DNA of 45,398 nucleotides from Antrodiella citrinella (taxonomy: Eukaryota > Basidiomycota > Agaricomycetes > Polyporales > Steccherinaceae). Every line of letters starts with the position of its first letter. The stretch's first letter is position 1. The stretch lies in the NCBI GenBank assembly GCA_004802725.1, contig SGPM01000202.1, positions 1-45,398 of the forward strand, in the 5' to 3' direction. Below, in pieces: positions 33,990 through 45,271 of this stretch. The position numbers and the translations under genes were made by a program. Under the pieces are notes generated by a model, which had not been told where the DNA came from, searched no databases, and worked only from the letters and a program-made list of their open reading frames with translations.

Positions 33990-35065
33990 ACAATTATCTC
34001 CAAGTCAGACTCAAATCGAAATGAGAGCTCCCGAGTCGTGATTTGACGATTCGTCTGGGACAGACGGACCAGGCTCGTTGTGTTTCCAAGGACCGCGCCG
34101 TCACTCCTTTCATTCACGCTTTCTGATCCCCCACAACCTTCTTATTTTTCACTCCCGGACCACTTTCAGCACATTGAGAAAGACACCCACCTCGCTGCCG
34201 ACGATTTCCTCGATATGGGACATGTCAGAGTGGAGTGTCTGCTCCTTCCCCGCTCTGAAGGATATTACCGCAATCACCTATGACACACCAAGCTACCTCA
34301 CAAACCAGTATGACAACACATACGATGCTCCGCTCCAGCCCACGCACACACCTATTCTCGAGCGGCTCACCTAAAAACTGGTGAACTATCCACCTCTCCT
34401 CACAGCACAAGGGCTAGGCCCAATGGACGAGTTTGTCAAGATGCTTCTCCAGAGGGGATGCGTCGAGTCTCTCCGAGCCCTCGACATTCAATTGAGCAGT
34501 GACCCGCTGGCAGTCGAGGTCGTAGGGACGATCATCCGGAAAGCGGGTGCCCACCTAACAGACCTTCGACTCATATGTACGAACGGGCTTGACTTCACCC
34601 TACGCAATCGTCCCTGTGAGCCATCCATCCTCGTCTTCAAGTGAGAATATGCACGCTAATCTCGATTCGTGATCCGCCGTTTCGCTTGGTTGTGTCTTTT
34701 GTCAAATCATAGACACAATCGCTTTGACTTACATTGACTTTGCGACGAACACCCGCCTGCAGAGCATCACTCTCGAAAGCATCACGCACCCGGCTACCTT
34801 CCCTCTGCTCTCCCGAATTATATCACCCCACCTTCAGACGGTCAAGTTCGAGTCATACGTCCACAACGCAGACGAGGAGGCTTCAAGTTACGCGCTCCTC
34901 GAGCAAACGATGTTGTCGCCGAACCTGGTCGGCGTATCGGAAGTACAGTTCGAGGTAGACGGGAACGATGAAGTCAGGCGAGAAAAGCTCAAGCGCTATG
35001 CACAAGGACTTCCTGAGTTGAACAGAATGGGAGTACTACGAGTCGTTCCTAAACGTCAAGTTTGA
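33990..35065 (+). pseudogene. C-terminal remnant of another F-box/LRR-like protein
   Basis: Readable pieces: FPALKDITAITYDTPSYL ... ILERLT, an in-frame TAA at 34372-34374, then KLVNYPPLL, VESLRALDIQLSSDPLAVEV, AGAHLTDLRLIC, and after 34644 an intron-like gap, RLQSITLESITHPATFPLLS, IISPHLQTVKFES, ending VLRVVPKRQV. The alternating Leu pattern is that of F-box C-terminal repeats in fungi. The final two pieces do not join in phase through the obvious 34641-34711 intron. No F-box is directly upstream, and the adjacent F-box gene 1 belongs to a different subgroup, so this is probably a displaced fragment. Confidence 0.5.
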
Positions 35066-35194
35066 GTGCACGCATATGTCTTGTTTTGTTCGTTTCGAAA
35101 AAAAGGCTCATGCTTTATTGTGGATTTGAATTACATTTCTTGGCCCAGTCAGAGTGTACAATACAGCAAACAATATTTACCTGTGCGCTACAAC

Positions 35195-35554
35195 CTACGC
35201 AAGACAGCACATGCGACTGCCGCGGGGGTATAGAGAGGGGTGTTCACAAAATTTTGTCAGCCGAAAAAAAGCTCTCGTCTCTCTGGGTACCTTATCCTGA
35301 TACCGAGTGGTGCGCGCATGACACGTAGCGCAGTGTACCGTTTTTGCAGGCGAGGATAAACCTTGAGAGCAGGATCGGAGGGTAGGGAAGTCCCGCAAGT
35401 CGAAAAATGTGTGCATGAGACGGTCGTCGAGCTCTGGTGGGAGATCGTGATGACCACGGGTAGTGATTAAGTCCGCAGGCATGATGGACAGTTTGAAGAG
35501 AGCTGGTACGATAATTCGGTAATGGTTCATAAGTTTTACGATGGCTACTTTCAT
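35195..35554 (-). pseudogene. F-box N-terminal fragment
   Basis: Minus-strand reading with DLPPELDDRLMHTFFDLRDF, then PTLRSCSQGL, which looks like a degraded F-box core (LPPEL ... LRSCSLV). It stops after ~120 residues without any C-terminal domain. It sits directly downstream of Apn1 on the same strand. Confidence 0.4.
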
Positions 35555-35565
35555 AGAAATGCGAC

Positions 35566-37109
35566 TTACTGACTCAGGCTCTTTCGTGTAGGTTCCAGCT
35601 CAAAGTGAACGGTCAAAGGAAGACGTTGAGTCGTCCACCCATGGCAAAATCGTGTTTGAGAGGAGTTCAGATCAGTGATTGGAATGACGAGGGTAGAGAT
35701 CTTCGATGTACAGTCCGATGTTCTCGTGTCGGTCTTTCTTGCTGCCCAGCGTTGATTTTGAGTCGTTGAGGTGCATGCCGCGGAAGTAGGAGACGCCAAT
35801 GATGCAGTCAAACTCCTTCAGTGGTGACATTTGAGCGCGGTGAGGTTATACTGACAGCGAACGGGGACACTCACTGGTCGTGCTGGTTGGAGGAGTTGAG
35901 CTCGCATATGTATGCAGGACGCGAGGGTCACTCACTTCCATCCCTCCTTTGTCCGTATATCGTATCCCTGTCAGACGTTGAAGTCAGCAGCGGCTACAGA
36001 CATCGAGATGAAAACACAGACTGCGGCGAACAGATGACGTATTGAACACATTGTGGTATCAGTAGTCTGCATATCTCCCGCCCAAAGACAACTCACAAGT
36101 ATCTAGACAGACACCAACACGGTTCTTCAGTTCCACGCCATCTATCAGAAGTTTCAGTTGCTCGAAGGTGGACCCTAAGATATTCCCTGCGCCTGCCTAA
36201 ACAACAGCATTTTTAGATGAGCTTCATCAGAGTAGAAGACGAGTCGTAGCTCACCATGTTTTCGAGGACAATGACAATATTGTCCGTCTCCTCATGAGCA
36301 CTGTTGACGCATTCTGCGATCAAAGCACACGGTTCTTCTGGGGTGACTTGACCCAAACAAGAGCCTGGACTACAAGGGCGACATGAGGCTTGAGAACGCG
36401 TCTGAAAGGCAAGAACTCACTGGAAATTATACAACACAAAGTCCAACTGCTCGCATCTCTTGAGGTCATCCAAAAAACACGTGTACGATTTGTCCCTCTT
36501 TTCTCTACAAAAACGAGTGAGGGGACAATGCAGTCGAGAGGCATTGTGTGACATACTGGTCCGGATTTCCGAGGTAGCTTCCATGAGGTAGTATATGGTC
36601 TGGAGAATAGCCAAATTCCGCCAAACGAGACTTGAAGGTAGATATGGAGGCTGGTGTCAATTCTTTCAACTCCCACTTGCGCTGAGATTTCACAAAGAGT
36701 GAAAGAGCGGTGGCTCTGAGAAATGTGCATTCGTCAGGTAAGACAGCGACGAAAAAAACCTGCCACGCACCCTATAGATGTAGCGTTGATGATGGTATTC
36801 TCCACGCCACCCGCTGCAGAGACATGGGGACCGACTTTCCATGGACTCTCTCCTCTGGTGGGAAGGTCGTTGGACTTAACGATTTCGACTTTCTTGCGCC
36901 TCTGCATCTTCTGCTTCGGCCCTTCTTCCACATCTTGTTCTTCGAGTTGACGCTTGAAAGTGGACCGTTCCTCCGGAGTGCCTGGAAACAGGTGTCCGCC
37001 GGACAGTGGTCGTTCGGGAGATCGCCTCGGTTACCGACACTGTCTGTGTGCTGTTCACACGTTCAGTATGGACAGTCGTGGACAGTCGCGAGCTCCTCCG
37101 TAGAGACAT
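35566..37109 (-). CDS. apn1: AP endonuclease Apn1 (endonuclease IV family), possibly impaired
   Basis: Family 2 AP endonuclease of base-excision repair, a TIM barrel with three zinc ions. Exons: 37109-37061, 36981-36771, 36715-36557, 36504-36421, 36369-36255, 36196-36097, 36038-36022, 35967-35936, then 35820-about 35700. N-terminus is a short basic region with QKMQRRKKVEIVK (possible nuclear signal). Motifs in order: [103 protein letters not shown], which supply most zinc ligands. Two oddities: the exon giving CHLFAA is preceded by AC instead of AG (plus 36039-36040), and after DRHENIG the usual GxLGL ... PLILETP end is not clear (only a loose LPLTVHFELEP). The splice from exon 8 to exon 9 is unresolved. 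Confidence 0.75.
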
Positions 37110-38409
37110 CCTCTGAGTTGAACCGGGACGGACGGGTGGGCGTTCGAGTCGTACTAACTCGAAGGACTATCGGAGAGTCAAAATCACGACCAGCAGCTTG
37201 TGATCGTCGTACGAAGAGAGTGAAGAGTCGAGAGGGGGCGAAAGATATGGACGACGGAGGTAGAAAGCTTATGGGCGCTTCATTCGGGACGATCAAAGCG
37301 CCTGTCTGATTGGCTGTTGTTTGCCGGAGCTCGCCGGTCCGATCATTGTCCACGACAACCTCGAGAGTCCAACTCAGAGTCGTGTTCTCTCCTGTGCCTC
37401 GTTTTGCTTGTTCTCATACACGTTAGCTGTTCTCGTTCCGGAAAAGTCTCTTGTATCTGCGCATCGTAGCGAAGCCTTCTGGGAAGTCGGGACGGCGTAC
37501 TGCCTCAAGTACGTACCTAACCATCGATTCCATCTTCAGTGCAACACTTACAGTCCAAAGAGTCACTCTCCTAAACATAACACAAGATTCTCGGACCGTG
37601 GCTTGATTGAGGGTGCCCCTCCGTCGCGTTCACAGCCACTCGTGGTCGACCCTGCAACAACCTGCAACGCGGGTCGGTATCCCCCCGCCACAAACCGCAG
37701 CAGTCCTGATCCCCGTCAGCACCGTTCTTGTCTTTCGGGAGATCGGGGCGTCATAGGCGCTTCAATGACAGCTCTCCCGTGCGTGGCAGACCCGAGTCTT
37801 TTTGTTCGGGCTGCGGCAACATAAATGACAAGGCGGAGAGTCGTAACCCCCCCCCCCCCCTTTCGTACCACCCGCCACTGCGAACATGCACAATCACTCC
37901 CTCTCACACGACGTCGAGCAGCCACGACCATCTTCTTCGAGCCATCGCGCTCGCGGTCCGGATCCGAACTCTGAGTACATTGTTGCACACTACCATCTCC
38001 GAACGACAAGCAGAGACTCACTTTGAAATCAGACACACAGCTCTCGCTGCACATGGAAACCTTGCGGAGGAGATCCACAAACTAGCCAGACTGTTGACAT
38101 CACACGCCGTTCACTCCGACGACTCAGTCACAACCGCTCGTGGCGCACGTCGCGTTGACGAGGCGTAGGGCGTCGTTCTGGGCGTGGCTGGACAGTGCTC
38201 TTTGCATGCTTGCAAAGAAAGAGACGGATGTTGTGTGGCAGGTTCAAGGTGCGGTCTACGTACAATGTTCCCGTGGAAACCACAAGCACGCTGCTGCCTC
38301 GAGCGTCCGTTCAAGGCCTTGTGGAGACTCTCCAGGAGGAGTAGAGCACGACATGCTATGAAGACATCGTCTATCCTGGGAATTGTAACTCCCCCTCCAT
38401 CTCACCCTG
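37110..38409. other. No confident gene; 14-C run
   Basis: Apn1 promoter side, then a long stretch with + strand open readings (37321-37824 and 37728-38168) of biased Ser/Arg/Pro composition. The second ends in HTTISERQAETHFEIRHTAL and EEIHKLARLLTSHAV, which could be a real helical exon, but no start or join was found. A run of 14 C lies at 37847-37860. Confidence 0.4.
37847..37860. repeat. Homopolymer of 14 C
   Basis: Uninterrupted C run on the + strand. Length is prone to replication slippage and sequencing error. Confidence 0.9.
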
Positions 38410-38571
38410 ATGACCGAGCTGAGTAAAGATGACATCCGACGTATTCTGCCCACATTCCTCTCCGGAGCTTCTTTCCCTGCTGCGCTGTCTTGGATAGCCA
38501 TCATCCATGACAAGTTCTCTATCTTCCTTTCAACTAAGGACATGGACGACCATTATGGACTCTGGCCGTAA
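38410..38571 (+). CDS. Small open reading frame (53 aa), doubtful
   Basis: ATG to TAA without introns: begins MTELSKDDIRRILPTF, followed by FPAALSWIAIIHDKFSIFL and ending DDHYGLWP. Balanced composition and a plausible helical core, but no family and no conserved context. It may be one exon of a larger gene, since coding-like DNA precedes it at 37856-38168. Confidence 0.3.
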   Translation: MTELSKDDIRRILPTFLSGASFPAALSWIAIIHDKFSIFLSTKDMDDHYGLWP

Positions 38572-39387
38572 TATACACAGGCACACAGTTGTGAGTCTCG
38601 TCCTCTTTTTCGCTCTTTGAATTATGGCTAAATGAGACAACATCAGTCATCCAACGGCTGCTACCCTCAAGATGTCGTTATAATCCGACGCATCCGCCAC
38701 GTTCCCTCGACCTTCCTCCTGACCTATTCGTTCATTGATTTCCAATACCTCAACTCTCGGGTCAATCCTGTCGCTCGCTGCATCTACGTCTGACGCACGT
38801 CTACTGGTCTTTAGGTGTGCAACGGCATCGAGGCGGGGGCTGGAGATTGTGTTTCAATGTGCCTATTGAGGCTGGGGAGACGAGGGCGTCGCTGTGGTTG
38901 TTCACATGGTACAGATGGATCAAGGTCGGGTATACCAGGTGGAGGTGTTTTCACCGAGTTGGCTGACGACGAGCTAGGGTGGGTGCGGCATTGAACTTGA
39001 CGGCGCTATGATGTACACATTGATATAGACACGTTTTCGTTTGCGAACGTAGTGACACGCTGCATGTCTGCGCAATGTGACTGTCTGAGATTGCTCCGTC
39101 TTTTCTCATTGCAGGTTGACTCGGAGGATCATGTACATTGTACTTAGTAGTTACATGTCAACGCATAGAGCACCGAAATCTGTCATATACCCAACCTTGC
39201 GTCACCGGATCCGAAGACGAAAGCCCTACATTCCGTTGCACGGAAGGTTTCCGCCTCCGCAGGTCTATCGCTCAGCGATATGGGCCAGCACTGTGTCCAG
39301 AAGTACAACAGATCATCAGGTGTAGGGGGGTCATCCGGGAACGTAAGTCTCGGAGGCCGCATACATATGCCGTTTCAGAGACTTCTC
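38572..39387. other. Intergenic, no gene seen
   Basis: Downstream of F-box gene 3 (-). Short readings only. Confidence 0.45.
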
Positions 39388-40750
39388 TCAAAAGTCGATG
39401 GTCTTTTCAGTCAAAAATTGAACCAGACCTTGGGCATACGCCCGAGAGAGCAGCCCGCTCTCGACAAGGCTCGCACAGTCGCTCGGCAGCGTCACGACCT
39501 TGCACACGACGTCCAAACCGCGTCCCACTGCCAGCGCGCACAGCCGCTGGTCCAGCTCTGTGCAATGTGCTACCTCGCGTGCGAAGCCGTGGAGAGACGA
39601 CATGTGGTGCACGTTGATGTGTATGACGAGGTGGGAGAGCGTGCAGGGAAGGTCGGAGAGACAGGGTGTGAGGACACTGATTTGGTCGTCGGGGCCGCCG
39701 TTCGTGTAGATGAACCCGGTCGGGCGGAGGGACAGTCGAGTGAGCCGTGTGCATGGCGCAAGCCAAACAGTCTGTGAGGAAAGTCAGCAATAGGACAGAG
39801 CGGGAAAGAATAGGATGTACCGGATTGTTGGCCCAAAATGTGAGTCCCAGCTGGCGGAGATGGGACCCGGCGCTTTGCAGAAATGGGTCCAGACGACGTA
39901 CATCCCCGGAGTACTCCAGGTACTCAACGTGCAGAGCTGACATCTGCTCCAGCAGATCTTGTCCCTCAATATCTCCTGGGAACATCGAGTTCTGGAGATA
40001 GACGAGCTTCCCCACTCGTAGACTGTCCGACAGCACTGGCGGTGGTGGTCGGGGACCCTCCAACGGAGAATGGCGAAAGGATGATGATCGGGTCGGCGTG
40101 AACAAGTTACGCAGTGTATCCCATCCGCGGAAGCCCCGTGGTTCAGGAACTACAGAGACTGACGGGTCCGGCGGACAAACGCGCAGCACAGCGATGGTGT
40201 GAAACAGGTTGAGGAGTTTCACGAGGGTATTCCGCGATATCGACTGCTCATCCTGACTCATCTGGCTCGACGAATCGAACAGGAGACGATTGAGAGTGAG
40301 TTGATCGAGTGAGAAGGTCGACGAAGGACTGCCGTGTAAATCCATGATGGCAGGAGTGTCATTCAGCTTGAGATGGCTCAAGCAGAGTGATCGCAGAGAG
40401 GGCAGCGTGGATAAGACCAAAGTGATGTCGCCGATGAGAATGACTGGCAATGGTTTGCGAAAACCACCAGTGAATGTGAGATTCCGGATGTATTGTACGG
40501 GTAGCTTGGCGATAAGAGAGTGCGACGAGCGGAGGAGGTTAAGAAAGGTCGTGCCTCGGGGGAGTAGTACACCTCGAATGTTGTGGGCGGATGCATGCGA
40601 CAGCACGATGGAGTGAAAGAGATGCTGCTGGGCGGACTGTCGGGAGGCACGACAGAGCAAAGAGCATACGGCGAGAGAGCCTCTGTCCGTAAGGTAGCTG
40701 AGTATTTCATCGTGGAGCTCAGTAGGAAGGTCGGCAAATCCTGCTGTCAT
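39388..40750 (-). CDS. F-box protein 3, intact, 437 aa
   Basis: Two exons, 40750-39821 and 39771-39388, with a 49-base intron (GTACAT donor, CACAG acceptor); 438 codons exactly. F-box at the N-terminus: DLPTELHDEILSYLTDRGSL, then AVCSLLCRASRQSAQQHLF, where Skp1 would bind. The rest is Leu-rich without perfect repeats: VQYIRNLTF, VLSTLPSLRSLCLSHLKLND, HVEYLEYSG, LRQLGLTFWANNP, then LAPCTRLTRLSLRPTGF and SDLPCTLSHLVIHINVHHM. This arrangement is common in basidiomycete F-box proteins, where the C-terminal half picks the substrate for ubiquitination; the substrate is unknown. Reverse orientation to F-box genes 1 and 2 and not closely similar to them. Confidence 0.8.
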
Positions 40751-41451
40751 GTTCTACGTGGAGGTGTACGACTCCGTCGAGTCGGCAATTTCCGAGAATG
40801 TGGTCGTGGCTCTGATCCTCGCTTCGTCCGTTTCTCAATGTCAGTCTCCGTCTCAAGGTGTCTCAGCAGTGCAACTCCTGTTCAGGGCAACTATCATCAC
40901 GGGTCGAGTCTTTGGATGCTCTCTCGATCTTAAGGTCTGTAACCATAATCTAATCATCGTGTCCATTCAATAGCGCAAATTTGATGGACACTCCTCAACC
41001 CCAACCCTCTGTAGGTACCATGTCGACGTACGTTCCGTCGTATCTACCCCTCTTCCGAGATCTGAATACCTTGTCCTACATCCAGTAGCGGAACTCCGAC
41101 TCGGGTGGACAATTATCAAGCCCCACCCGTTGGCTCTTCCGATGCTGTCTCTCTGTCAATGTGCGTTTCGTGGTCTCTCCACGAGGCTATCACCCCTTTA
41201 AGATTCTAACTACTCCAGTGGGATCTCTATCGGCGACCCTCATCCGAATCGTCCACCCTCTGAGGTACCAAGGTGCGTTTGGTCGTCTCTCCACCCTTTG
41301 ACGGGATCTTACCACTGCTTCCACTAGCGGGTCTTCTATTTATCACGATCCACCCTCTGATGCTCCAGATACTCTGCTCGTATCGAGGTGCGTTTCAACC
41401 GCAGGCTCCGCTCTCCATCCCGTCTTCTATGTACTAACGACCGGTTCCAAC
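40751..41451. promoter_or_regulatory. Leader region of F-box gene 2 with repeated exon-intron-like modules
   Basis: Degenerate repeats of roughly 100-120 bases: blocks around 41200-41340 and 41340-41460 share CCACCCTCTGA, then a GAGGTGCGTTT or AAGGTGCGTTT donor-like site, then a (C/T)AG-CGG acceptor-like end. The same module precedes F-box gene 1 at about 32310-32455. Upstream 40751-41000 is shared promoter space with F-box gene 3 (-). Confidence 0.5.
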
Positions 41452-41457
41452 TTGAAC

Positions 41458-42942
41458 AGCGGACCCGCGACTGCGACCAACGACCTTCATCCTCCACCCT
41501 CGCCGGACATATCTGTTTCATCCCCTACCGGAGTTTCTTCCACTCTCAGACTTCCGATAGAGGTCTGCGAGATGATCATGGACTTTTTCCTCGAAATTCC
41601 CAACCCAAATGGAACCACCTATAACGATCGCGACTCTCTTGCTGCATGTTCCCTGGTCTGCAAAGCATGGCAGCATAGGGCTCGATTTCATCTATGTGTC
41701 ACGGTTATTCTTACCTCCGGCCAGCACTTTCTGTCCTTCATCAAATTCCTGTCTGCCCGGCCTCATTTGTGCACTCGGGTGGCGTATCTTATCCTGTGGG
41801 GCCACCCTTACAATCAGTCTACCGAGCCTCAGGACGACTCTTGGATTTCTTCCGTCCCACTCATGCTTCCCGCACTCCCGAATCTCAAGGGCTTGACGTT
41901 CAGAAGGATCGATTTCTCACAACAGCATGCGATCTTTGACAAAGCATTTGCCAAATTCAAGCACACATCAAAACTCGAATTGGTGTACTTCACGGACTAC
42001 CGCGGCATGTCGTCAGGCACATTTGCCTGTTGTGCTCGTCTCGTACGCGTGCTCGGAACGGAAGACGTCCGATTTGAGACGTGCACATTCAATGACGATG
42101 TTACAGGCAGAGCTATCCCCCGCAATGTACGCCCATCGCGATGGTGGATAATTGCTCGCGGGCCAAGTTCATGGCGGACAGAGCTCGGTCGGACACTATG
42201 GAATGACCGTATCCTTACTCGCTTTCCGAATTTATCCCAGCTGTACTTTGATATCGGCCGCGAGATCTCCGATGACTGGGAATCATACTTTACGCCACAG
42301 TATCAACATATATGGTCTCGCGTTTATGCATCATTTGGCTATTTGGTCTCCGTTCCGAAGACATTGATACCAGATTGGATCTCCTTGGACAAGTCGTTTC
42401 GAGGGGAGGTTATAGTGAAGCTAGGTGACCATCACATTGTATTAAATCAATACTCAGGTGCGCATCGCCTAGCTAGATATCTTGCTCATTTCCTCATTTG
42501 TTGGTCTGCAGTGGGTCCTACATTTCGCCTGTGCGCTGACCCAACGGTCCGTTTTGCAACAAAGCTCACAGCGACAACTCAGGCCATCCTCTCGACATGG
42601 TCAAAGATTCTCTTCGCGCTTCGTTCCTGTCATTTTGAATGGATATACCTTGATTTACTCTCATTTGGCGGCGTTTGGAACTGGGCTGAACATACACCCG
42701 AAACATGGAAAGCTGTCGACGATGTCCTCTCCCAGCACCACTCCGACATCAAACATCTCGACGTGATTCTTCCAACATTCACTCCGTACCCACCGCCTGG
42801 CCACCCTCTACCATCTCGTTACGAGTGTGTCGATGACATTGTCCGTGCTTTACTCCCACTTATGTCTGCGAAGGAGACGATTTGTATCTGCAGCAAATGT
42901 GAGGATCCAGCATGTCCCTATCTTACGATCGCCTCCCCTTAG
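41458..42942 (+). CDS. F-box protein 2, open over 490 codons, start codon uncertain
   Basis: Full-length paralogue of F-box gene 1 without internal stops. It contains STLRLPIEVCEMIMDFF and LAACSLVCKAWQHRARFHLC (F-box), LMLPALPNLKGLTFRRI, FAKFKHTSKLELVYF, ETCTFNDDV, VSVPKTLIPDWISLDK, TTQAILSTWSKILFALRS and WNWAEHTPETWKAVDD, ending ACPYLTIASP and TAG. Where gene 1 has its ATG (before NDPHLTPSP), this gene has ACC (TNDLHPPPSP), and the in-frame upstream sequence reaches a stop near 41302 with no ATG. Splicing the likely intron 41393-41457 (acceptor before CGGACCCG) does not supply one in the right phase either. It may need a further leader exon, or initiation at the internal Met of CEMIMDFF, which would lose part of the F-box. 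Confidence 0.65.
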   Translation, partial: SGPATATNDLHPPPSPDISVSSPTGVSSTLRLPIEVCEMIMDFFLEIPNPNGTTYNDRDSLAACSLVCKAWQHRARFHLCVTVILTSGQHFLSFIKFLSARPHLCTRVAYLILWGHPYNQSTEPQDDSWISSVPLMLPALPNLKGLTFRRIDFSQQHAIFDKAFAKFKHTSKLELVYFTDYRGMSSGTFACCARLVRVLGTEDVRFETCTFNDDVTGRAIPRNVRPSRWWIIARGPSSWRTELGRTLWNDRILTRFPNLSQLYFDIGREISDDWESYFTPQYQHIWSRVYASFGYLVSVPKTLIPDWISLDKSFRGEVIVKLGDHHIVLNQYSGAHRLARYLAHFLICWSAVGPTFRLCADPTVRFATKLTATTQAILSTWSKILFALRSCHFEWIYLDLLSFGGVWNWAEHTPETWKAVDDVLSQHHSDIKHLDVILPTFTPYPPPGHPLPSRYECVDDIVRALLPLMSAKETICICSKCEDPACPYLTIASP

Positions 42943-44136
42943 TGAGCAAGTCAGTATAGTCTTATTATCTTTCACCCCGCTCTCCTTTCTTACCTCTCTT
43001 CTTACTGCTTGCAGAAGACCCGGACGAGTGACTCATTGGGCCAAAATGGAGTGGTTTAACCCACTTCCTCGTGAAACACGACGCTACGTAGCTATGCGAC
43101 GACACATCTTGGTCAAGGATCAGACTTGATGCACATAGTACAAGTCGTCGACGGTCGAGCACGTCTCACGATCTTCTTCCGACTGCCTCTTTCCTCCGTT
43201 CATTATGCTACGTCTTCTCCGTGCACGCACAAGTTCTTCAAGTTTCCTGCATATACATGATTCGAGGTTACTCATCTCTTCGTATACGCCAGCTGTACTC
43301 GTTCAGGAATGTTTAGGTTACGAGATTCAGTACATGTATATTATCTTCTTTACAGTTCCACATTCCCTTCGATGGTCATGAGTCGTCCGCCGCTCACTGC
43401 CTATAACTACTACATACATGCGTACTGGTAGTGTGGCTGTGAATGTGAATGTTATAATATCATATAGAGGATTTACGATACAGTTGTTCAAGAAATAGCG
43501 ACATACGTACCGTGACGTACGACTTAGACCCAATCGACCATCCGACGCTCAGCACGAGGAGCGAAGAGAGGGCCAACGGTGGCGAGGGGCGACGGAGACT
43601 CACCAGAGAGGTAATGCATGGTTACTGAAAATGGTGAAAGATCCTGCGTAGATGTGAGAGGACGGCTGGGACTGGACAAGACGTATGTGTGCTTACCGTT
43701 GCTTCAATGCTCCCCCAGTCATATCGATATCAAAGCTCCACCGCCGTCGCATCCGGCCACTCCTCCGCCATGTCTTTCTCAAAACATCGTCAATGCAGAT
43801 TTTGTCCCACCTCCGAGTCCGAGTCCATCTGATTCCTTTTCTTCGCCAGTTCCGCTCCATATTGTCCCCTCCAACGTAGATCTTTCTCGTGTTCGGCTTT
43901 CACCCACTGCGGCTGCATCCAAAGTCGATGAGAGCGCGTGCGGAGGGAGGGTAGCTGATCAAACAGAATGCACCAACCACTGGTCCATGTCTGGAGAGGG
44001 TCGTCCATCGAAGTCCCCGTCTCGCTCGCTGTCCGAGGTCGTTGAGGGCGTAATGCCCCCGGTAGTACCGGCCCGGTTGAAGTAGCCGAGGTTATGAAGA
44101 CTCGGTCTGCTGAATGTCGAGGATTTGCTGACCGTC
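42943..44136. other. Intergenic; possible extra F-box exon and an unassigned reading
   Basis: 42955-43129: after an intron-like stretch ending TTGCAG at 43014, the frame HWAKMEWFNPLPRETRRYV ... VKDQT is open to a TGA, but the join from 42942 creates a stop, so it is left out of gene 2. 43618-44085 is a Pro/Ser-rich open reading (PPPSPSPSDSFSSPV) without a recognisable domain. Confidence 0.4.
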
Positions 44137-45271
44137 ATGAGTAGCTCTCATGCCGACGACATTACTTTGGCGTCGGTCCACGCTGAGCCCGGTACATCTC
44201 GTGGCAGTAGCACCCACAACTCCGAATCTCTCTCTCTCTCGGACGTCCTGCATGAAGTCGACAACACCGATGTTCCTGTATCATCCGGCCATCCGCGTCC
44301 TCTGCTCCTAGTTCCATTGACTGGGTATCACCTACTATGCATGAGTACTATCATTGCGTTTGGCACAGCCAAAGCAGTCATATCGTATCGCAATTCGCAG
44401 TCTAGCCTGCCGAACACTTTGGACTGGATACTAGGTGTTGTCCTTTCCGTCGGGTGCGTACCACCTTTCGTTTTCTGTTGTATACGCTCACTGACATTCG
44501 GAATAGCCTGTATTGGCTCGGCCTTTACGAGGCCGTTCGTCCGCCTGTCCTCCATTGGTTCTTCCATGAAGACTATGCCAGACCCATCCTCTACGCCACC
44601 ATCGACTTTGTCATCACCAGTAAGCCAAGAACATACAACCGAGAGTTTATGAACTCATTTTTGTCGTATGTAGCGTTTCTATACTTCATTATGATGCTCA
44701 TCGGCGGCACCGTGCTCGTCGTGCTTTTCCTGCCATACCTCACATACATTGTCGTCACCATTGTCACAACACAAAGGCTCGTGGGAAAGATCTTTTGTGC
44801 TCTACACGCCACCTACGTTGGCTTTTCGTTTCTCGCATATGGTGTGAGTGACTCGTTACGCCCTCTCTCCCTCATCCGCGGCTTACCTTTCGTTCTCTCA
44901 GCATTTCCCATTCCAAGTCCCCGTTGTGTTCCTCCTTCGCATAACGCGCCTCAGACGTCCCATCTCCACGTTATACACCCGTTTTCTTGACTTTTACGAC
45001 AGAACCATCGTAGGTAAGTGGACTTGTATTCTCATCATATTCACAGTTTGAGGTCTCAACCTTGTCGTCACGAACAGCGAGGGAACCCCGAGGCCCAGGC
45101 GCATTTCAGTCTTTCGTGTCTGGTATCACTCTTTTGCTCGGAGCCGCGGCCGGTTCCGGACTCGGCGTACTCGCTTGCATTGCATGGCTCATCTACGTGC
45201 TCTCGCCGCTATTCCTTCCCCTTGAGGTTGCGATGAGGAGGAAGACGGAGGACGTGCATCAGTGGGGATGA
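44137..45271 (+). CDS. Uncharacterised multi-pass membrane protein, intact, 301 aa
   Basis: Five exons: 44137-44453, 44507-44619, 44674-44843, 44902-45013, 45078-45271; exactly 302 codons. Polar N-terminus MSSSHADDITLASVHAEPG with a Ser-rich, acidic stretch, then hydrophobic segments YHLLCMSTIIAFGTAKAVI, TLDWILGVVLSVG, LYWLGLYEAVRPPVLHWFF, MMLIGGTVLVVLFLPYLTYI, ALHATYVGFSFLAYG, FPFQVPVVFLLRITRL, ITLLLGAAAGSGLGVLACIA. It shares exon layout with the broken copy at 5971-7172; exon 2 is 113 bases in both. From memory, similar proteins with a G-L-Y-E ... R-P-P-V-L-x-W-F motif occur in Agaricomycetes with no assigned role. The start at 44137 is the first ATG; an upstream exon is possible. Confidence 0.75.

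Noticed and set aside
37716..38078. Minus-strand reading across the C run
   Set aside because: Depends on the homopolymer length and has no recognisable motif.
43000..43129. Extra C-terminal exon for F-box gene 2 (HWAKMEWFNPLPRE...)
   Set aside because: The only donor near 42942 joined to the TTGCAG acceptor makes a stop codon, so inclusion is not supported.
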